A DNA stretch of 64,000 bases from Anodontia alba (Eukaryota > Mollusca > Bivalvia > Lucinida > Lucinidae). Below the pieces are notes generated by a model, which was given only the letters and a program-made list of their open reading frames with translations, made no database searches and was not told the origin of the DNA. Every line of letters begins with the position of its first letter. The first letter of the stretch is position 1. The DNA is taken from assembly GCA_964016985.1 (NCBI GenBank), contig OZ024826.1, positions 2,595,552-2,659,551 of the forward strand, read 5' to 3'. The position numbers and the translations under genes were made by a program. Of the stretch, positions 18,676 to 31,800 are shown in pieces.

Positions 18676-19095
18676 TTACTAGCAATTACTGCTTTGAAAC
18701 TGGGAGTATGACTGGAATACTGGAAAAACTAAAATGGGAGTCTCTCAAGAAAAGGAAGAGAGACAGTAGACCGATTCTTTAGAAAGGTCTAAAGTGGGCT
18801 ACCAGCGTTCCATCTTATCCCCCCAATTAGGCGCAGTTGAAATCATCACTCAATGACTTTTCAGACCCCCGTTGCAAGAACTGACATTTTCAAGGGCTCA
18901 TTCTTCCCTCAAACAATCAGAGATTGGAATGTCCTTCCAAATCCGATTATTACCTTTGTTTAAGGTGCAGAGGATGGTATGGCTAGGTTTACCTCTCTGG
19001 TGAGAGCTAGGGACTAACTTCCCATATCACAGGTCCTGGTGAATGAATGGATTTAGACGTATCACCAGTAAAATTTCTGACTCTGATTCTGATCA
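18676..19095 (+). mobile_element. LINE 3' fragment
   Basis: Plus reading gives FETGSMTGILEKLKWESLKK, then in another frame RTDIFKGSFFPQTIRDWNVL and AEDGMARFTSLVRARD. This is the same ORF2 tail as the fragment at 12210, in opposite orientation. Ends in CTGATTCTGATC-like repeats. Confidence 0.6.
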
Positions 19096-19600
19096 GGGTC
19101 TTCACTGTTTACCACACGTTCAGCAATTTTACATTTACTCACATGCAGTAATATGGACTTGTTGAAGAGAAGTATAAGGTAAAGAGCAAGGGTGTGAATA
19201 TTTAGGATGAAACGGTATTCCAAATTTATCCAAAATTTCAAATGAAAATGGAATTTTGAGTCAAAGGCGGTTTGACCGAATCCCTCGAAACCCCGCTGAA
19301 TCCGCCCATGGCCTAGCAGACAATTCACATGAAATGCCAAGCCTTATTTTCTCTGAAAAATAATAATAATAAATCATATTGTCTATTGCATTTGTCATTG
19401 GCACTTCAAGGGTTAAACCTTTTCTTTCTTTATTTCTTTCTTCCGATACTGTGTTCGGTCAATTCTGACCATGATAACAGGGTTGGAGTTTGGCATATAA
19501 ATTTCGAAACAAAAAAAAAAAAGTATTGTGACACAGCCATCAGCAGATTAAAACTATATACATGAAGTCGTTAGGGGAAGGAATCCATACCTATTCCCTG
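19096..19600. other. No recognisable feature
   Basis: AT-rich; no gene or clear repeat seen. A-run at 19510-19522. Confidence 0.35.
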
Positions 19601-19603
19601 CCC

Positions 19604-19873
19604 AAAAAAAGGTAAGAGAAAAGTCCAGGGAGTGCCACAATCACAAACCGCAGCCCTTCCCAGACCCCAAGAGAAAGAGGAAACCGACAAATCTAAACAA
19701 GCACAAACCGAACAAACGTACGAAAGCACTAAGATTAGCTCTCTCTTCCCCAAGCGAGGTAATCGCAATACTAAAAGGACTAAAAAACACAAGAACAAAA
19801 TGACACATGGAAAGACATACAACAAATCGCCTCGTAGAACAAACCACAAAGCAACAAAGAGTAAGACTAACAC
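19604..19873 (-). mobile_element. Naiad 3' fragment, with repeated flank
   Basis: Minus-oriented terminal piece. The 33 bp before it (GGAATCCATACCTATTCCCT and GCCCAAAAAAAGG) recur directly after it at 19874, before a second piece, so element plus flank are duplicated with a spacing of about 294 bp. Confidence 0.7.
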
Positions 19874-19898
19874 GGAATCCATACCTATCCCCTGCCCA

Positions 19899-20097
19899 AA
19901 AAAAGGTAAGAGAAAAGTCCAAGAAGTGTCACAATCACAAACATCAGCCTTTCCCAGACCCCAAGAGGAAGAGGAAACTGACAAATCTAAACAAGCACAA
20001 ACCGAACAAACGTACGAAAAGCACTAAGATTAGCTCTCTCTTCCCCAAGCGAGGTAATCGCAATACTAAAAGGACTGAAAAACACAAGAACAAAATG
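19899..20097 (-). mobile_element. Naiad 3' fragment, second unit
   Basis: The same terminus as the neighbour but diverged (CCAAGAAGTGTCACAATC, ACATCAGCC), resembling copies 5 and 6. It stops at 20097, where LINE sequence begins. Confidence 0.7.
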
Positions 20098-21110
20098 ACC
20101 TACAAAATGACCAACCCTAGGATATTATATTTTGGCCTTAAACCCATCAACTGTCTCAGCAGAGACAACTTCGGTTGTAAGGCCATTCGAAGTTGCAATT
20201 GTCCTGGGGGAAAAGAGCTCTTCAGACCATCCGTGTCTGCATTAGGACGGTGATACTGAAAGGGGTGGGACCTAGTTCTCCTGCTCTCCCCACCGGCTAC
20301 AGACAGGTTCCTACTCTTAACTATAATAGCTAAGTTGTTGTGGATCTTCTAGAATAGAGAAGCCTGCTGTCGTCTTTCCTGCAGAGTTGGCCATTGAAGC
20401 TCGTCTAACTTTTTTTCCAACGTGGCTTTGATTGCGCCAGCGTCTACAAGTCCAACGAGCAGCAGTCCTCTGAACTTTTTCTATTCTGTCAATTTCTTTT
20501 TGATGATGGGGCATCCAAACAGGTGCTGCATATTCAAGGTTTGGCCGGATCAGAGTTTTGTATGCAGTAGCCTTGGTTTCCCTTGGTGCAAGAGCCATAT
20601 TTCTACGAAGGAAACCTAATGTCTTAGTAGCCTTACTAGTGATTTCATTGATATGTTGACCCCAATCGAGGTCATCAGTGATTTGAACTCTTAAATATTT
20701 AGCAGAGGAAACTTTCTCTAAAACTTGGTTATGTAATAAATAACCATGGACAATCTGTTTATGAGGGGTAGGGGTGGGGTGCTTTGTCACTCTCATAGAG
20801 TGATATTTTGGCGACATTGAATTTCATGAGCCATGCCTCCTCCCAGAGAGCCAATTTTTCCAAATCATCTTGAAGTAACTGTTGGTCTTCAGACCCTCTT
20901 GTATTTCTATACAGTACACAGTCATTTGTAAAAAGGCGGACTGTTGAATTTATGTTGTCTGGAAGGTCATTTATAAAAAATCAGGAATAGTATAGGCCCC
21001 AACACGGAGCCCTGTGGAACACCAGACAACACGGGGGGCGGGGTCTGAGCAAACACCGTCAAGCACGACTTTTCCTTTCCTCATCTAATGTACAATGTGT
21101 TGGCTTTATA
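20098..21110 (-). mobile_element. LINE fragment with RT C-terminal half
   Basis: Minus reading gives SGVPQGSVLGPILFLIFIND, a mutated catalytic box (FTNDCVLYR, expected F/YADD), VAKYHSMRVT, KYLRVQITDDLDWGQHIN, PNLEYAAPVWMPHHQKEIDR, IEKVQRTAARWTCRRW, and a tail with SSFPP. This order marks a non-LTR retrotransposon ORF2 of the CR1/Jockey type. Frameshifts and the catalytic change show it is dead. Confidence 0.75.
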
Positions 21111-21599
21111 AGAGAAATTTAATGTCTCTGTAGAAAAAGATATTGGCTGTCTAAAACTTGGCTTTACATAATGAATCATCAAAGAGCAAAATAGGCTACC
21201 CGGACATTGATCATTTTCCTGTTTAATGTAAAGTTCACTGAAAATGTTTACCCCCTAAATTTGATTTCCATGCTGAAATCCAAAATTTCATTGAGTACTT
21301 TTACCCCATCAGCTTCAATTTCAATGCTGATTTTCAAAATATCAGTGCCGAAATACCCTTTACTCCCCCTTATCTGTAGCTCTGTCAAAGTACCTGTTAT
21401 GAGCAGCCTTGAGCTTTTGCTTGACACCATCGTTGTTGTACATAAATTCTCCCAGTGTTGGGACACCTCTTGAAGAGTTGAATACGTTTGGACTTAAGGC
21501 TAAAATGATGTATTTTCCATCACCCTATTTAGAGTTTATGAGGTCTCTATTTACGCATAAAGGGTCTTTAAAAGCCTTAAAACAGTCTCTAAAAATCTG
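21111..21599. other. No recognisable feature
   Basis: Both strands have short open frames here but none shows family motifs. Three similar phrases (TTTCCATGCTGAAATCC, TTTCAATGCTGATTTTC) suggest a degenerate short repeat at 21260-21345. Confidence 0.3.
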
Positions 21600-21830
21600 T
21601 AGGTAAAATAAGTTTCGCGGGATACCTGCTAGGGTACGCCACGGAGTGCCTTCTTAGGTTTCACAGCTCTCTTACGTCGTTCAATCAGAACAAAGTGGAT
21701 CCAACATGTATAGTGTGTAAGAATGGAGAAGAGACTTTGCAACACTTTCTGCTAGATTGTACTGCATTGTCACATGTTAGAAAACCTATCATAGACTATA
21801 CTAGAAGCCTGTAGTAGCTTAATGTCTAAC
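21600..21830 (+). mobile_element. LINE ORF2 C-terminal Cys/His motif fragment
   Basis: Plus reading gives DPTCIVCKNGEETLQHFLLD followed by CTALSHVRKPIIDY. The spacing C-x2-C-x8-H-x4-C is the zinc-knuckle-like end found in several non-LTR retrotransposons. Both sides are truncated. Confidence 0.55.
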
Positions 21831-21885
21831 AAAAAAGGTAAGAGAAAAGTCCAGGGAGTGCCACAATCACAAACCGCAGCCCTTC
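21831..21885 (-). mobile_element. Naiad terminal fragment at the centre of an inverted repeat
   Basis: 55 bp of Naiad terminus (AAAAAAGGTAAGAGAAAAGT, then CCAGGGAGTGCCACAATCAC) separate a LINE piece and its inverted partner. Confidence 0.65.
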
Positions 21886-22035
21886 AGTTTACTATTAGTT
21901 GCATTAGCATCTTAGTGTCGTTAGCTGTTACATAAGCTACTACAGGCTTCTAGTATAGTCTATGATAGGTTTTTTTGCAAAGTCTCTTCTCCATTCTTAC
22001 ACACTATTGGATCCACTTGGTTCTGAATGAATGAC
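21886..22035 (-). mobile_element. Inverted partial copy of the LINE piece at 21690-21812
   Basis: Contains the complement of the left piece (AGCTACTACAGGCTTCTAGT, TATGATAGG, GCAAAGTCTCTTCTCCATTC) with an internal deletion of about 30 bp. Together they form a hairpin-capable inverted repeat. Confidence 0.65.
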
Positions 22036-22393
22036 GCCCGATTTGTTTGCAATATGTAGGTTCCAGTGGCGATTTTCAACTTTGTGTGGATACGGTGAAT
22101 TTCTCTAATGATTTTAGTTGATTGTTTTAAATGTTGAATCTACCCACACGTATTTATAGTCATCTATACTGAGATTCTGCAGACTCGAGTAAAGCCCAGC
22201 ACACTTCTTAATATTGTCAATCCAATATAAATTAATCTGCTTATTAACTAGACATCAAGAAAGCTCTGTTACAAATGTATCTTAAGAATCTTAGGCTTTT
22301 TCTGAGCCATTAAAATTTGTTCCCGTTTTAAGACATGACAATAAGACATTTATTAAAGTCGGAGAGTATATGACAGTATAACATTAGCTATGT

Positions 22394-22424
<31 letters not shown>

Positions 22425-22440
22425 TTGCTCCTGTCTTTTC
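22036..22440. other. Intergenic spacer with (TTTA)n microsatellite
   Basis: No gene seen. A TTTA tetranucleotide run of about nine units lies at 22391-22427, some 155 bp upstream of the CARS2 start codon. Confidence 0.5.
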
Positions 22441-22582
22441 CGAGCGGTCCCGGCAAATACAACTGCCATAGACCAGAACTTCTGATTGGTTCGGTTTGGT
22501 GACCGGCTAACGTTGTACAAGCAAAATCGAAGCGACCGCGAAAGTCATGAAGTGAAAGTGAAAGCAAGAAAACAGTTCTAAA
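22441..22582 (+). promoter_or_regulatory. Probable CARS2 promoter and 5' UTR
   Basis: A less AT-rich segment directly upstream of the start codon. It has an inverted CCAAT box (GATTGG at about 22481) and several CpGs (GAGCGGTCCCGG, CGAAGCGACCGCG). No TATA box is evident, which fits a housekeeping gene. The transcription start cannot be fixed from sequence alone. Confidence 0.4.
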
Positions 22583-22854
22583 ATGCATAGCTTTCTAACA
22601 TTGTCCTTGATTTTCCGAGCTCGAATTCATTGTTCAAAATGCTTATTCCGAAATCAGCTGTTCAAAAAGGGGATATGGAAAACCCTAAATTCTGTATGTG
22701 CATCGAGGCACGTCTGTCGTATGGAACTGTCAACCCAGGCAGCTAGAGATGAATGGACCAAACCTGAGGGTTACAATACTGGGATACACGTGTTCAATTC
22801 AATCACGAACCAGAAAGAGGAGCTGATATTGCCCAGAGGGAAACATCTTTCATG
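22583..22854 (+). CDS. CARS2: CARS2 exon 1
   Basis: Encodes the presequence and the start of the catalytic domain. It ends in phase 2 (TCA TG|GTATAC), and the split Trp91 codon is completed by exon 2. The ATG is the first methionine of the open frame. Confidence 0.85.
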
Positions 22855-25800
22855 GTATACAGCAGTATTTCATGATAACAAGTATTAGCTTTCTTAAAAA
22901 ACTGTTTTATAATTACGGGTAACAAGACATTCCACCCCCAAGACGTTCCCCCCTGGTCATTTCGCCCCTGATTGTTTCGCCTCTATTTTTTATTACCCTT
23001 AGTTGTTTCCCCCCCCCCCCCCCACACACACACCTCCCTTAGTCGTTTTGGCCCCAATCCATAACCCCTAGTCGTTTCGTCCACAACCCCATTTAAGCGT
23101 GTCTTGTGCGTGTGTGTTTGAATATATATATCTTAAAACTCATTATGAACATTTGTATGGAGAAAGAATACAGTTTAAATAAGAACACAAGCATCATTTT
23201 GAAGAAAGACAATTGTGAGCTACTGGCAAACGACAGGACACTTAGTACATTTTATGCTGTCAGTGCTTGCATTAAGGGAAGTCTGGGAGTCAAAGACTCC
23301 CAAAAATCACCCTGGGACTTCCAATAATCAATGCAAGGAAGTCTGGGACTCCCAACTTTTAAAGATATTTAGTCATTTATAACAAAAATTTAGAATGAAT
23401 TTATGTGTTATTTAGCTTAAAAGAGTTTAAGAATATTTAGGTTGAATTTCTGAAAGTGAATGGAAAAATTTGATCTCCAGGACTTCCAGATATTGGAGCT
23501 AGGAAGTCCTGGGACTTCCCGATTTTGACAGCTAGTGCAAGCACTGTTAAATGTCTACATAAAATGCATATTATGCAAAGGCGCATTTGTGCATGTGTGT
23601 GTGAGAGAGAGAGAGATTTCACTATTAATCAACAAAAGAGACCATTAATAATAAAATATAATATGATCAAATGATAATAATTTTTTAATTATTTTTATAT
23701 GCAGGAAAATAAAAACAGAAAGTAAATAAATAAAAAAAAAAATATCTGTTTTGTGAGTCGATGTCGGCATTCATCATAGTTTTTATAATCCAAATGGAAA
23801 AAACAAAAGTTCTAACTGTTGTGATCCATACCGTTAATCTTGTTTACACGATTAATAGTGAGGTGTTAATGAGCGCCTCGGTGAGGCACTTCTAATGAGT
23901 ACCACAACATATGTTTTCATGGAGAAATAAAAAAAATATCAGTACTTTTGGATTGAAAAAAGCGCCTTAACTAAAGCTATGGGTCTATTACTTTCATAAT
24001 TCCTTGAATGAAAACAGGAAATGAAACAGAGAGAAGGTGTTGTATACTGAACTGAAACTAGATATACACCCTGTACACCTTAGGTATATAAGTGCATGCC
24101 AGGCTCTCGCTGGAGCTTTTCCTGTAGTCTCTCTATAATAGCAACTTTGTGTTAAATATATAATTACAGCTACTTCACTGTGTTTTGACTCGTATAATAA
24201 ACCGAATACAATATGGTGTCAGAAAGTGAAAGTTTTGGAATTTAATTTATTGATTAAACAATAAAAATCTAACAGGATTAAATCTCTGGAATATATTGTG
24301 AACCCTGGAAAGTGAAGCAAAAATGGCAACATTTCAAGTTACATCGCCAGAACATTTTAATTTTCTGCAGCCCCATATTGGATGCAGGCATGGTCGTTGT
24401 ACCGAAACCAAGCGGTAAAATACAAATTTGCGTTGACCTTACTAAATTAACTGAAAATGTCAAATGTGAAAATTTCTCACTGCCAGCAATTGACCAAAGC
24501 CTTGGACTTCTGTCGGGTGCGAAATATTTCAGTAAGCTTGATGCCAATTCTGGATTTTGGCAGATCAAACTGTCAGATCAAAGTAAATTACTCATCACCT
24601 TTATCACTCCATTTGGGAGATATGCCTTTAACAAGTTACTTATGGGACTTTCAAGTTCGAGTGAATACTTCCAAAAAAGGATGTATCAAATCGTAGAAGG
24701 TCTGGAGGGGGTATTTGTCAGACAGACAAAATACTAGTTTAGGGTAGGACAGAGCGCGAACATGACGAATGTCTAAAACAAGTACTGTCTAGACTGCAAA
24801 ATGCTAACCTCACACTAAATGCAGAAAAATCTGAGTTAAAAAAGACCTTTATCAGGTTTGTCGGCCATATTCTGGGACCAGAAGGAATCTCTGCAGATCA
24901 GGTCAAGGTCGCTTCAATAAGGGACCTGGCCACACCTACAGATTTGCACGGGGTATGCAGATTCCTAGGCATAGTTAACCAACTGGATAAATTTACACCT
25001 AAGTTAGCAGAGTATTCTAAACCAATAAGTGACCTACTTTAATAGCCTTTTTTTCTCTAGAAATGTTGTATAAACCATATAGACTGACATACCTAAAATT
25101 GAAATGGGACTCTTCCAGTATATAGTGTGGAGTAGTTTATTTAATCTAAAATAGCTAGGTTAACATGCAATATTTTCAGGGAACTTACATTCTGGTTGCT
25201 CCAGATAAAACACTTTCTTCTACCAGACTCCATTCATATTTTTCTTATATTTAGGTACTCAGTGAGGTGCTTCTAATGAGTACCCACAACATATGTTTTA
25301 ATGAAGAAATAATATGGGCCCCCATAGCATAGTGGATAAGAGAGCTGACTCAAGTTTTAGAACAATATTGTAAGGAGTTAACCCTTGTCCCGCTGAACCC
25401 AAATATACCCTATCTTTGCAAACAGTGTAGATCCAAATCAGTTGGCTTCTGAAGAAGCCAAGTGATCTGGATCTGCACTGTTTGCCATTAAGTATGAGAA
25501 TTTATAGCAACAATCTGGATCAAGTAATCCGATTGGCTGAAAATTAAAAGTGGGTGTGGCATCTTAACTTATTCAGCAGGACAAGTGTTAAGGTTAAGGC
25601 TGGCACAACTAATCGGATAATCCATTAATTGATCGATAAATATCACAAAAATGATTATTGCTACAGATTTGCTAATAATCGATCATTTCAATTCAGCGTC
25701 TGTTACTTTACCATATTTACCCTTAGGATTAACACCTTACCATACTTTATCTAAAATCTGAATAAGTACAAATTAGTACCCAATGTTGTGTCTAAAAATA

Positions 25801-28800
25801 GCTGGATGAGCGGCAAACAGTGTAGACCCTGATGAGATGCCACAAATGCAGCATCTCATCTGGGTCCACACTGTTTGCTCAGACCTGTCTGACCAAATTC
25901 ATTTAGTAAAGCATAAGATATGGTAAGAGTCATGCGCAGGTAGACAGGTAAAATTATGACCAAATCTTCAGTGATTACTAATCGATTATCGATCACAGCA
26001 CACTTGGCATAACTGATAATCGATTATTTTAACTCTGATTAGCCAGCCTTAGTAAAGGTTTCCTGATACTTAGAGTGAAAATATTAACAGTTATGATTTT
26101 TTGACATTGTTTTCAGGTATTCATGTGGGCCTACAGTGTATGACAGCTCCCACATTGGGCATGCCAGCAACTATATTCGGTTTGATATAATTCGTAGGAT
26201 ATTGCTGGAATTCTTTGATATCAATGTTACCTACATGATGGGTATAACAGATATAGATGACAAGATTATCAGAAGATCAGAAGAGGTTTGCTTTCATTCT
26301 TTTTCTCATAAATCCAGATATTAATCCTTGTCCTGCTGAACGCGGATATACCCTGCCTTTACAAACAGTGTAGATCCAGATCAGTTGGCTTCTGAAGAAG
26401 CCAACTGATCTGGGTCTGCACTGTTTGCCATTAGGTATGTGAATTTAAAGCAATAACCCAGGTCAAGTAATCTGGTTGGCTGAAAATTAGAAGAGGGCGT
26501 GGCATCTTAATTTATTAAGCAGGACAAAGGTTAAAGGTAATAATTCAGGTGATAATTTGGGATAACGTATTTACCCTAAATATTGGGATACCTAAACTCC
26601 TTACCATGCTTCGAAAATTTGAACGTCCATTTTACTACCTTCTGCTGAGTCTGAATATTGCTCTGTATGTGGCAAACAGTGTAGACCCTGATCAGATGCC
26701 ACATTCTGTGGCATCTGATCAGGGTCTACACTCTTTGCTCAGGCCTGCCTGTTCCAATACTTAGGGTTATTAAGGTATTTTATGTTTGCACCAAACATAT
26801 ACTGTGGATACCCATTAGAATCCTGGAGCAATTCAGTGAGTATCTACACTATTTATCTATATATGTGCTGGAATAGGGGCTCTATGTTGGTTTTTAATTT
26901 TTCAACACCAAACTTGCAGATTTTATGCTGTTTTGCCAGGTGTTTCAACATAAAAATGGCGGTATCTCCACTCATAGTGAAAATAAATAATTGTTGTGAG
27001 TACTAATTTTTTTAGTTAGGACCCAAGGAATAAATTGGTACAGGTTTCATTTTGATCCAATGAATTTTTTTGTTTTTCATATCTTGCTATGATAACATAA
27101 GTGATGGGGTAACTTGATATGCCTTGCTTAGTGTACAGCTTGTTAACATTGGAATTGCCTCAGTGAGGTAAGTCCATTGAGTACCCTCCCCTCACCTACA
27201 CTTCTACAGTATTCATTTTTGCGGAAAAAATACGGTCAGTGTCCTAATCATACAACAAAGTTTCTGACAAAACTGCCTATGCAAACAGTGTAAATCCATA
27301 TCAGACTGCTCCTGAAGGAAGAGCAGTCTGATCAGGGTCTGCACTGTTTGCCATTCCACTGAGTATTTAAAGAAACAATTGCACAAAAAGCAAAAATTGG
27401 GCAAAAAATATACGGATAAAGTTTGGACATGTATTTTAACCCTTGTCCTGCTGAACCCGGATATGCCCTGCCTTTGCAAACAGTGTAGATCCAGATCAGT
27501 TGGCTTCTGAAGAAGCCAACTGATCTGGATCTGCACTGTTTGCCATTAAGTATGTGAATTTATAGCAACAATCCGAATCAAGTAATCTGATTGGGTGAAA
27601 ATTAGAAATGTGTGTGGCATCTTAATTTATTCAGCAGGACAAGGGTTAAGTATATTCATCTTTATACCCATCTTATTATCTTGAGCTATTAATTTGTTAC
27701 AGTTAGATGAAGAATGTTCTGCTATTACTAGTCACTATGAAAGAGAGTTCTTTGAAGAGATGTTAGCATTAAACATGCTGGCTCCAACACTGACCTCTAG
27801 AGTCACAGAAAATGTGCCAGTTATCATACAGTTTATACAGGGGATCATGGATCAAGGACATGCCTATATTGGCTCAGATGGTAGGGTCCACACCAAATGA
27901 AATCTGCATTTAACATAGCTCCAGATATTAGGGGTAGCCACATATTATTTTTCTTATTTTTCCACAAAAACATATGTACCAGAAAGTATTGATATTTTTT
28001 TTTATTTCTCCACAAAAAAAAACATGTTGTGGGTACTTATTAGAAGCACCTTTCCAAGGTTCTTCTAATGAGTATCCACAACATATGTTTTTGTGGAGAA
28101 ATAAAAAAATATGGTGAGGCACTTCTATTCCCACAACATATGTTTTAATGGAGAAATAAGAAAAATATCAATACTTTCTGTTGAAAAAGGCCGAAAATCT
28201 GGAGCTATGATTTTATGTCACTTTCAGTAGTATTCAGACAGACAGGTTTCAGCAAACCCAGATCCCATGCCAAGAATGCAGCATCTGATTACGGTCTATA
28301 CTGTTTGCCACTCATCCAGCAATGTTTTACATATCAGTAGACAGTATAATGGACTTGTTCAAGTTTTGGGGCGACCCTGGTAAGAAGTTAAGGTGTCTGA
28401 TAACTGCTGTGGGAAAGCCAAGTTCTGCTTACAGATGGTCAGGTGGTTTTTCCCCGAGTTCTCTGGTTTTCGGCCACCATTGATGAACAATCGGCTCGTT
28501 ATAAGTGAAATATTCTTGAAAGGGCTGTAAAAACCAAATAAAAAAAAACAAACTGTGGGTTGATACAGTATTAGCTAAAATTTATCTGTTACAAAGACAA
28601 AGCTAAAAGAAGCTTTTATAGTCGATGCGAGTTGTCTATTTGGACATTTGATAATGAGTCTATTCTGGTCAACAATTAAAGTAAGCTTTGTAGAGTGTTT
28701 ACTAGAACTCTACTAGATGTATATACACTGTGTACAAATTGTTTATATGATCTCATTAATGAAAGCCCATTCTTATTTCAAAGCTGGGTAGCCAAAGCAC

Positions 28801-31800
28801 TTGGGGGTCACTTGCTTAACCCATTCTAGACTGAATGAACTCCCCCGCACAATATATTGGAAGATTCTAATTTCAATTTTAGGTATGTCAGACTATATGA
28901 TTAGATATTCTGAGAGGAAATTGGCTGAACTATTTGCAAACAGTTGAGACCCTGATCAGATGCCACATTCTGCAGCCTCTGATCAGGGTCTACACTGTTT
29001 GCCAGTTACCGTTTTAGGGGTCTCCAGACTACAATGGGTTAAGATCACACCAGAACTATCCAGAGATCTGTTCTGTTATACCATGTGTGAAGTATGTGGC
29101 CTAACAGATGTGTAAAAAATACATTATCCATTTGGTTGTACTCTCACAAAACCTAGGTACAGGATCTAACTGCAAGCCACGCCTTCCTCATTGGCTTTTA
29201 GATCAAGGTCGTAGACTCAGAAATTTTGCATGAAGGTTTTTTGGTTAAAGTTTTCTAAAGACCTTAATCACTTCAGTGCTTAAGTGTGTTGAGCTGGTTC
29301 TTGGACTGATGTTAAATACTGATCTAGAATTAATTCCATTGCAAGTTAATTCCCACATTAATCTTGAGGTCAAGGTCAAGAACTTAAAAAAAATACATTT
29401 TAGTGGTTTTTTTTTTTTCTGTTAAAATGTTCTAAAGACCACTATTTCTTTAGTGTGTGGTTGACACTTAGACTGATGCTAGATACTACTTTTAGGTTTT
29501 ATTCAGTGCAAATCACTGTCTGCCCTTAGTAGCCTTGAGGTCTAGATCATAAATATGGAAATTTTACATTTAAGTTTTTGCTGTTACATTAAAGAATCCT
29601 AAAGAACTGTATTTCTTTAGTGCCTAAGTTGATTTAATTGACACTTGGTCATGTGTAAGACACAAAATTTAATTCAGTACAAGCTCCACTTCCTTATTGA
29701 CATCAAGGTCATGGTCAAGAACTTAGAAGGTTATTTACAGTTAAGTTTTTGGTTTAAACTTTCTAAAGACATGTTTCTCTTCAATACCTGTTTGACACTT
29801 GAACTGATGTTTGATACAATACTACTTCTAGGTTTTATTTGTTCAAGTCCCTATTAACCCTCAATAATGACCCTGAAATCAAGGTCATCGTCACAGAAAT
29901 CTTACATTAGTTTTTGTTTGTTTGTGTTGAGGTTTTACGGCCCAGTCAACCCATTGGGGTCATGTTGAGCGCAATCAGTTTACCTAACCACACGTTTACT
30001 GGGCAGGCTTAGTCCTCTAAGCAGTTAACCAGTATTGTGCACTTTCTTTTGCCAGAAACTGACAACTGCCCTTCTTGAATCAGCGGAAGAGTGAGAATGA
30101 CCGTAGAAAATATTTCATGATCAATCTCCATGAAAGAATGTTGCCGACCTTGGCGGGGGTTGAACCCGCGACCTCCTGGTCTCCAGTCGGACGGCGCATC
30201 CAACAGCCACCGAGGCCGGCTACATTAGTTTTATGTTTTATGCTTTATAAGGACTTATTTATGATAGACAAGCAACCAGCAGAAGAACTGTGCAGTTCAA
30301 TAACATCTAAGATTTTTTCCTGCTTGATATGACATAAATCTCAGACCCTAGTCCTAAACTTGAAGAGAATAATTTGTTAAAAAACAGAAGCTTATCTTGC
30401 AAACTGACTTCTGTTTTCAGGTAGTGTATACTTTGATGTTGAGAAATATGGTCAGTATAACCGGTTTGTACCAGAAGTTCAACAGCAGATGGACAAAGAA
30501 ACAAGAGCTGGAGGTGAGACTAAATTATTGTATTAAGATTAGGGACCTTTATAAGAAAAGAATCTTAGAAATGCAGTCTGACAGAATAAAACAGCAGTTA
30601 ATCCTGCACAAGATCAAGGTCTGCTATGTTTGCCATTCTGCTAGCAGTTTTAGACAAATAAAATTATTATCTTGTAGAAGCCATAGCTCCGTGCAACATG
30701 ATGACTTTTTTTTTTTTTCAACTGAAAAGTATTTGATAGTTTTCCTGTTTGTCCACAAAAAACATGTTGTGGTACTCATTAGAAGCACCTCCCTGAGGTA
30801 CTTCTAATTAGTACTCAAAACATATGTTTCCATGGAGAAATAAGAAAAACATTTGGATACCCCTCTCTTATCTGAAGCTATGAGAAGCCATGCTTTATTT
30901 ATATAGGAGGGAGAGGTAACATTTTTGAAAAAACAAATGTCAGATTTTGAAAATTCCTCATGCAAATGAATGTTTAGGCCCACCTTTATAAAATAAGAAG
31001 TTCTATTTGTGTATTTAAACAGTTATATGTCTAAACATGATGGTATAAATTTGTTTTACCTGGAAAATTATGATTGGCCTTAGATATTAAGATACCCTAT
31101 ATTGGTCCTGGTAAATGTTGAATACCGTATTTAATCGAAGTATTTGGACATCTTGTCTACTTTAATACCATGTCCTAAAATTTGAAATAGTCCATTCCAC
31201 AACCTCTTGATGTGTCTAAAATATTGCTGTATGTATGGCAAACAGTGTAGACCCAGATCACATGCCGCATCTGGTCTGGATCTACATTGTTTGCAAAGGC
31301 CTATCTGTCCCAATACAGGGTTATTATGGTAATTACGGTAAATCTAACTGGGGATCACGAAAATACTGAAAAAATGTCATATGTTGGTACTTACAATGTA
31401 AAGCAGTTTTCGTGAAAACTTTTGAAGTGCTGCAGGACGGCTGTCAGTCAGACAGAAATTTTCTCAAGGACAGAGGGTCCTGGAGGGAAAATCTATAGGA
31501 CAGACAAATTTTGGTTTCAACTGATAACAACTTAGGATTAGAAAATATAATTTTAGTATTCAGATGATACTGTTTTGGTGTCTTTTAACCCCAAAACATG
31601 AAGACAAAAGCAAATGAAATTTAAAAAAAAAAATGAAAAAAAAATTGTCTATTATTAAAATTTGGCAATTGAAAAGTGTTGCAGGACAGCTGTCAGACAG
31701 ACCGAAAACTTTTGCAGGACAAAACGAAAATTTGCCGGTTTTGTCAGACAGTCCTGCAGATTTTGCGAAGACTGTTATAAGTAGCACCTTCATGAGGCAC

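Noticed and set aside
24330..25042. Intact gypsy retrotransposon
   Set aside because: Only RT and connection segments remain, with a frame change across the catalytic box and no integrase or second LTR seen.
29905..30228. Possible functional tRNA gene, because of A- and B-box-like motifs
   Set aside because: The motif pair belongs to a dispersed SINE with seven copies; no cloverleaf with a paired acceptor stem could be drawn.
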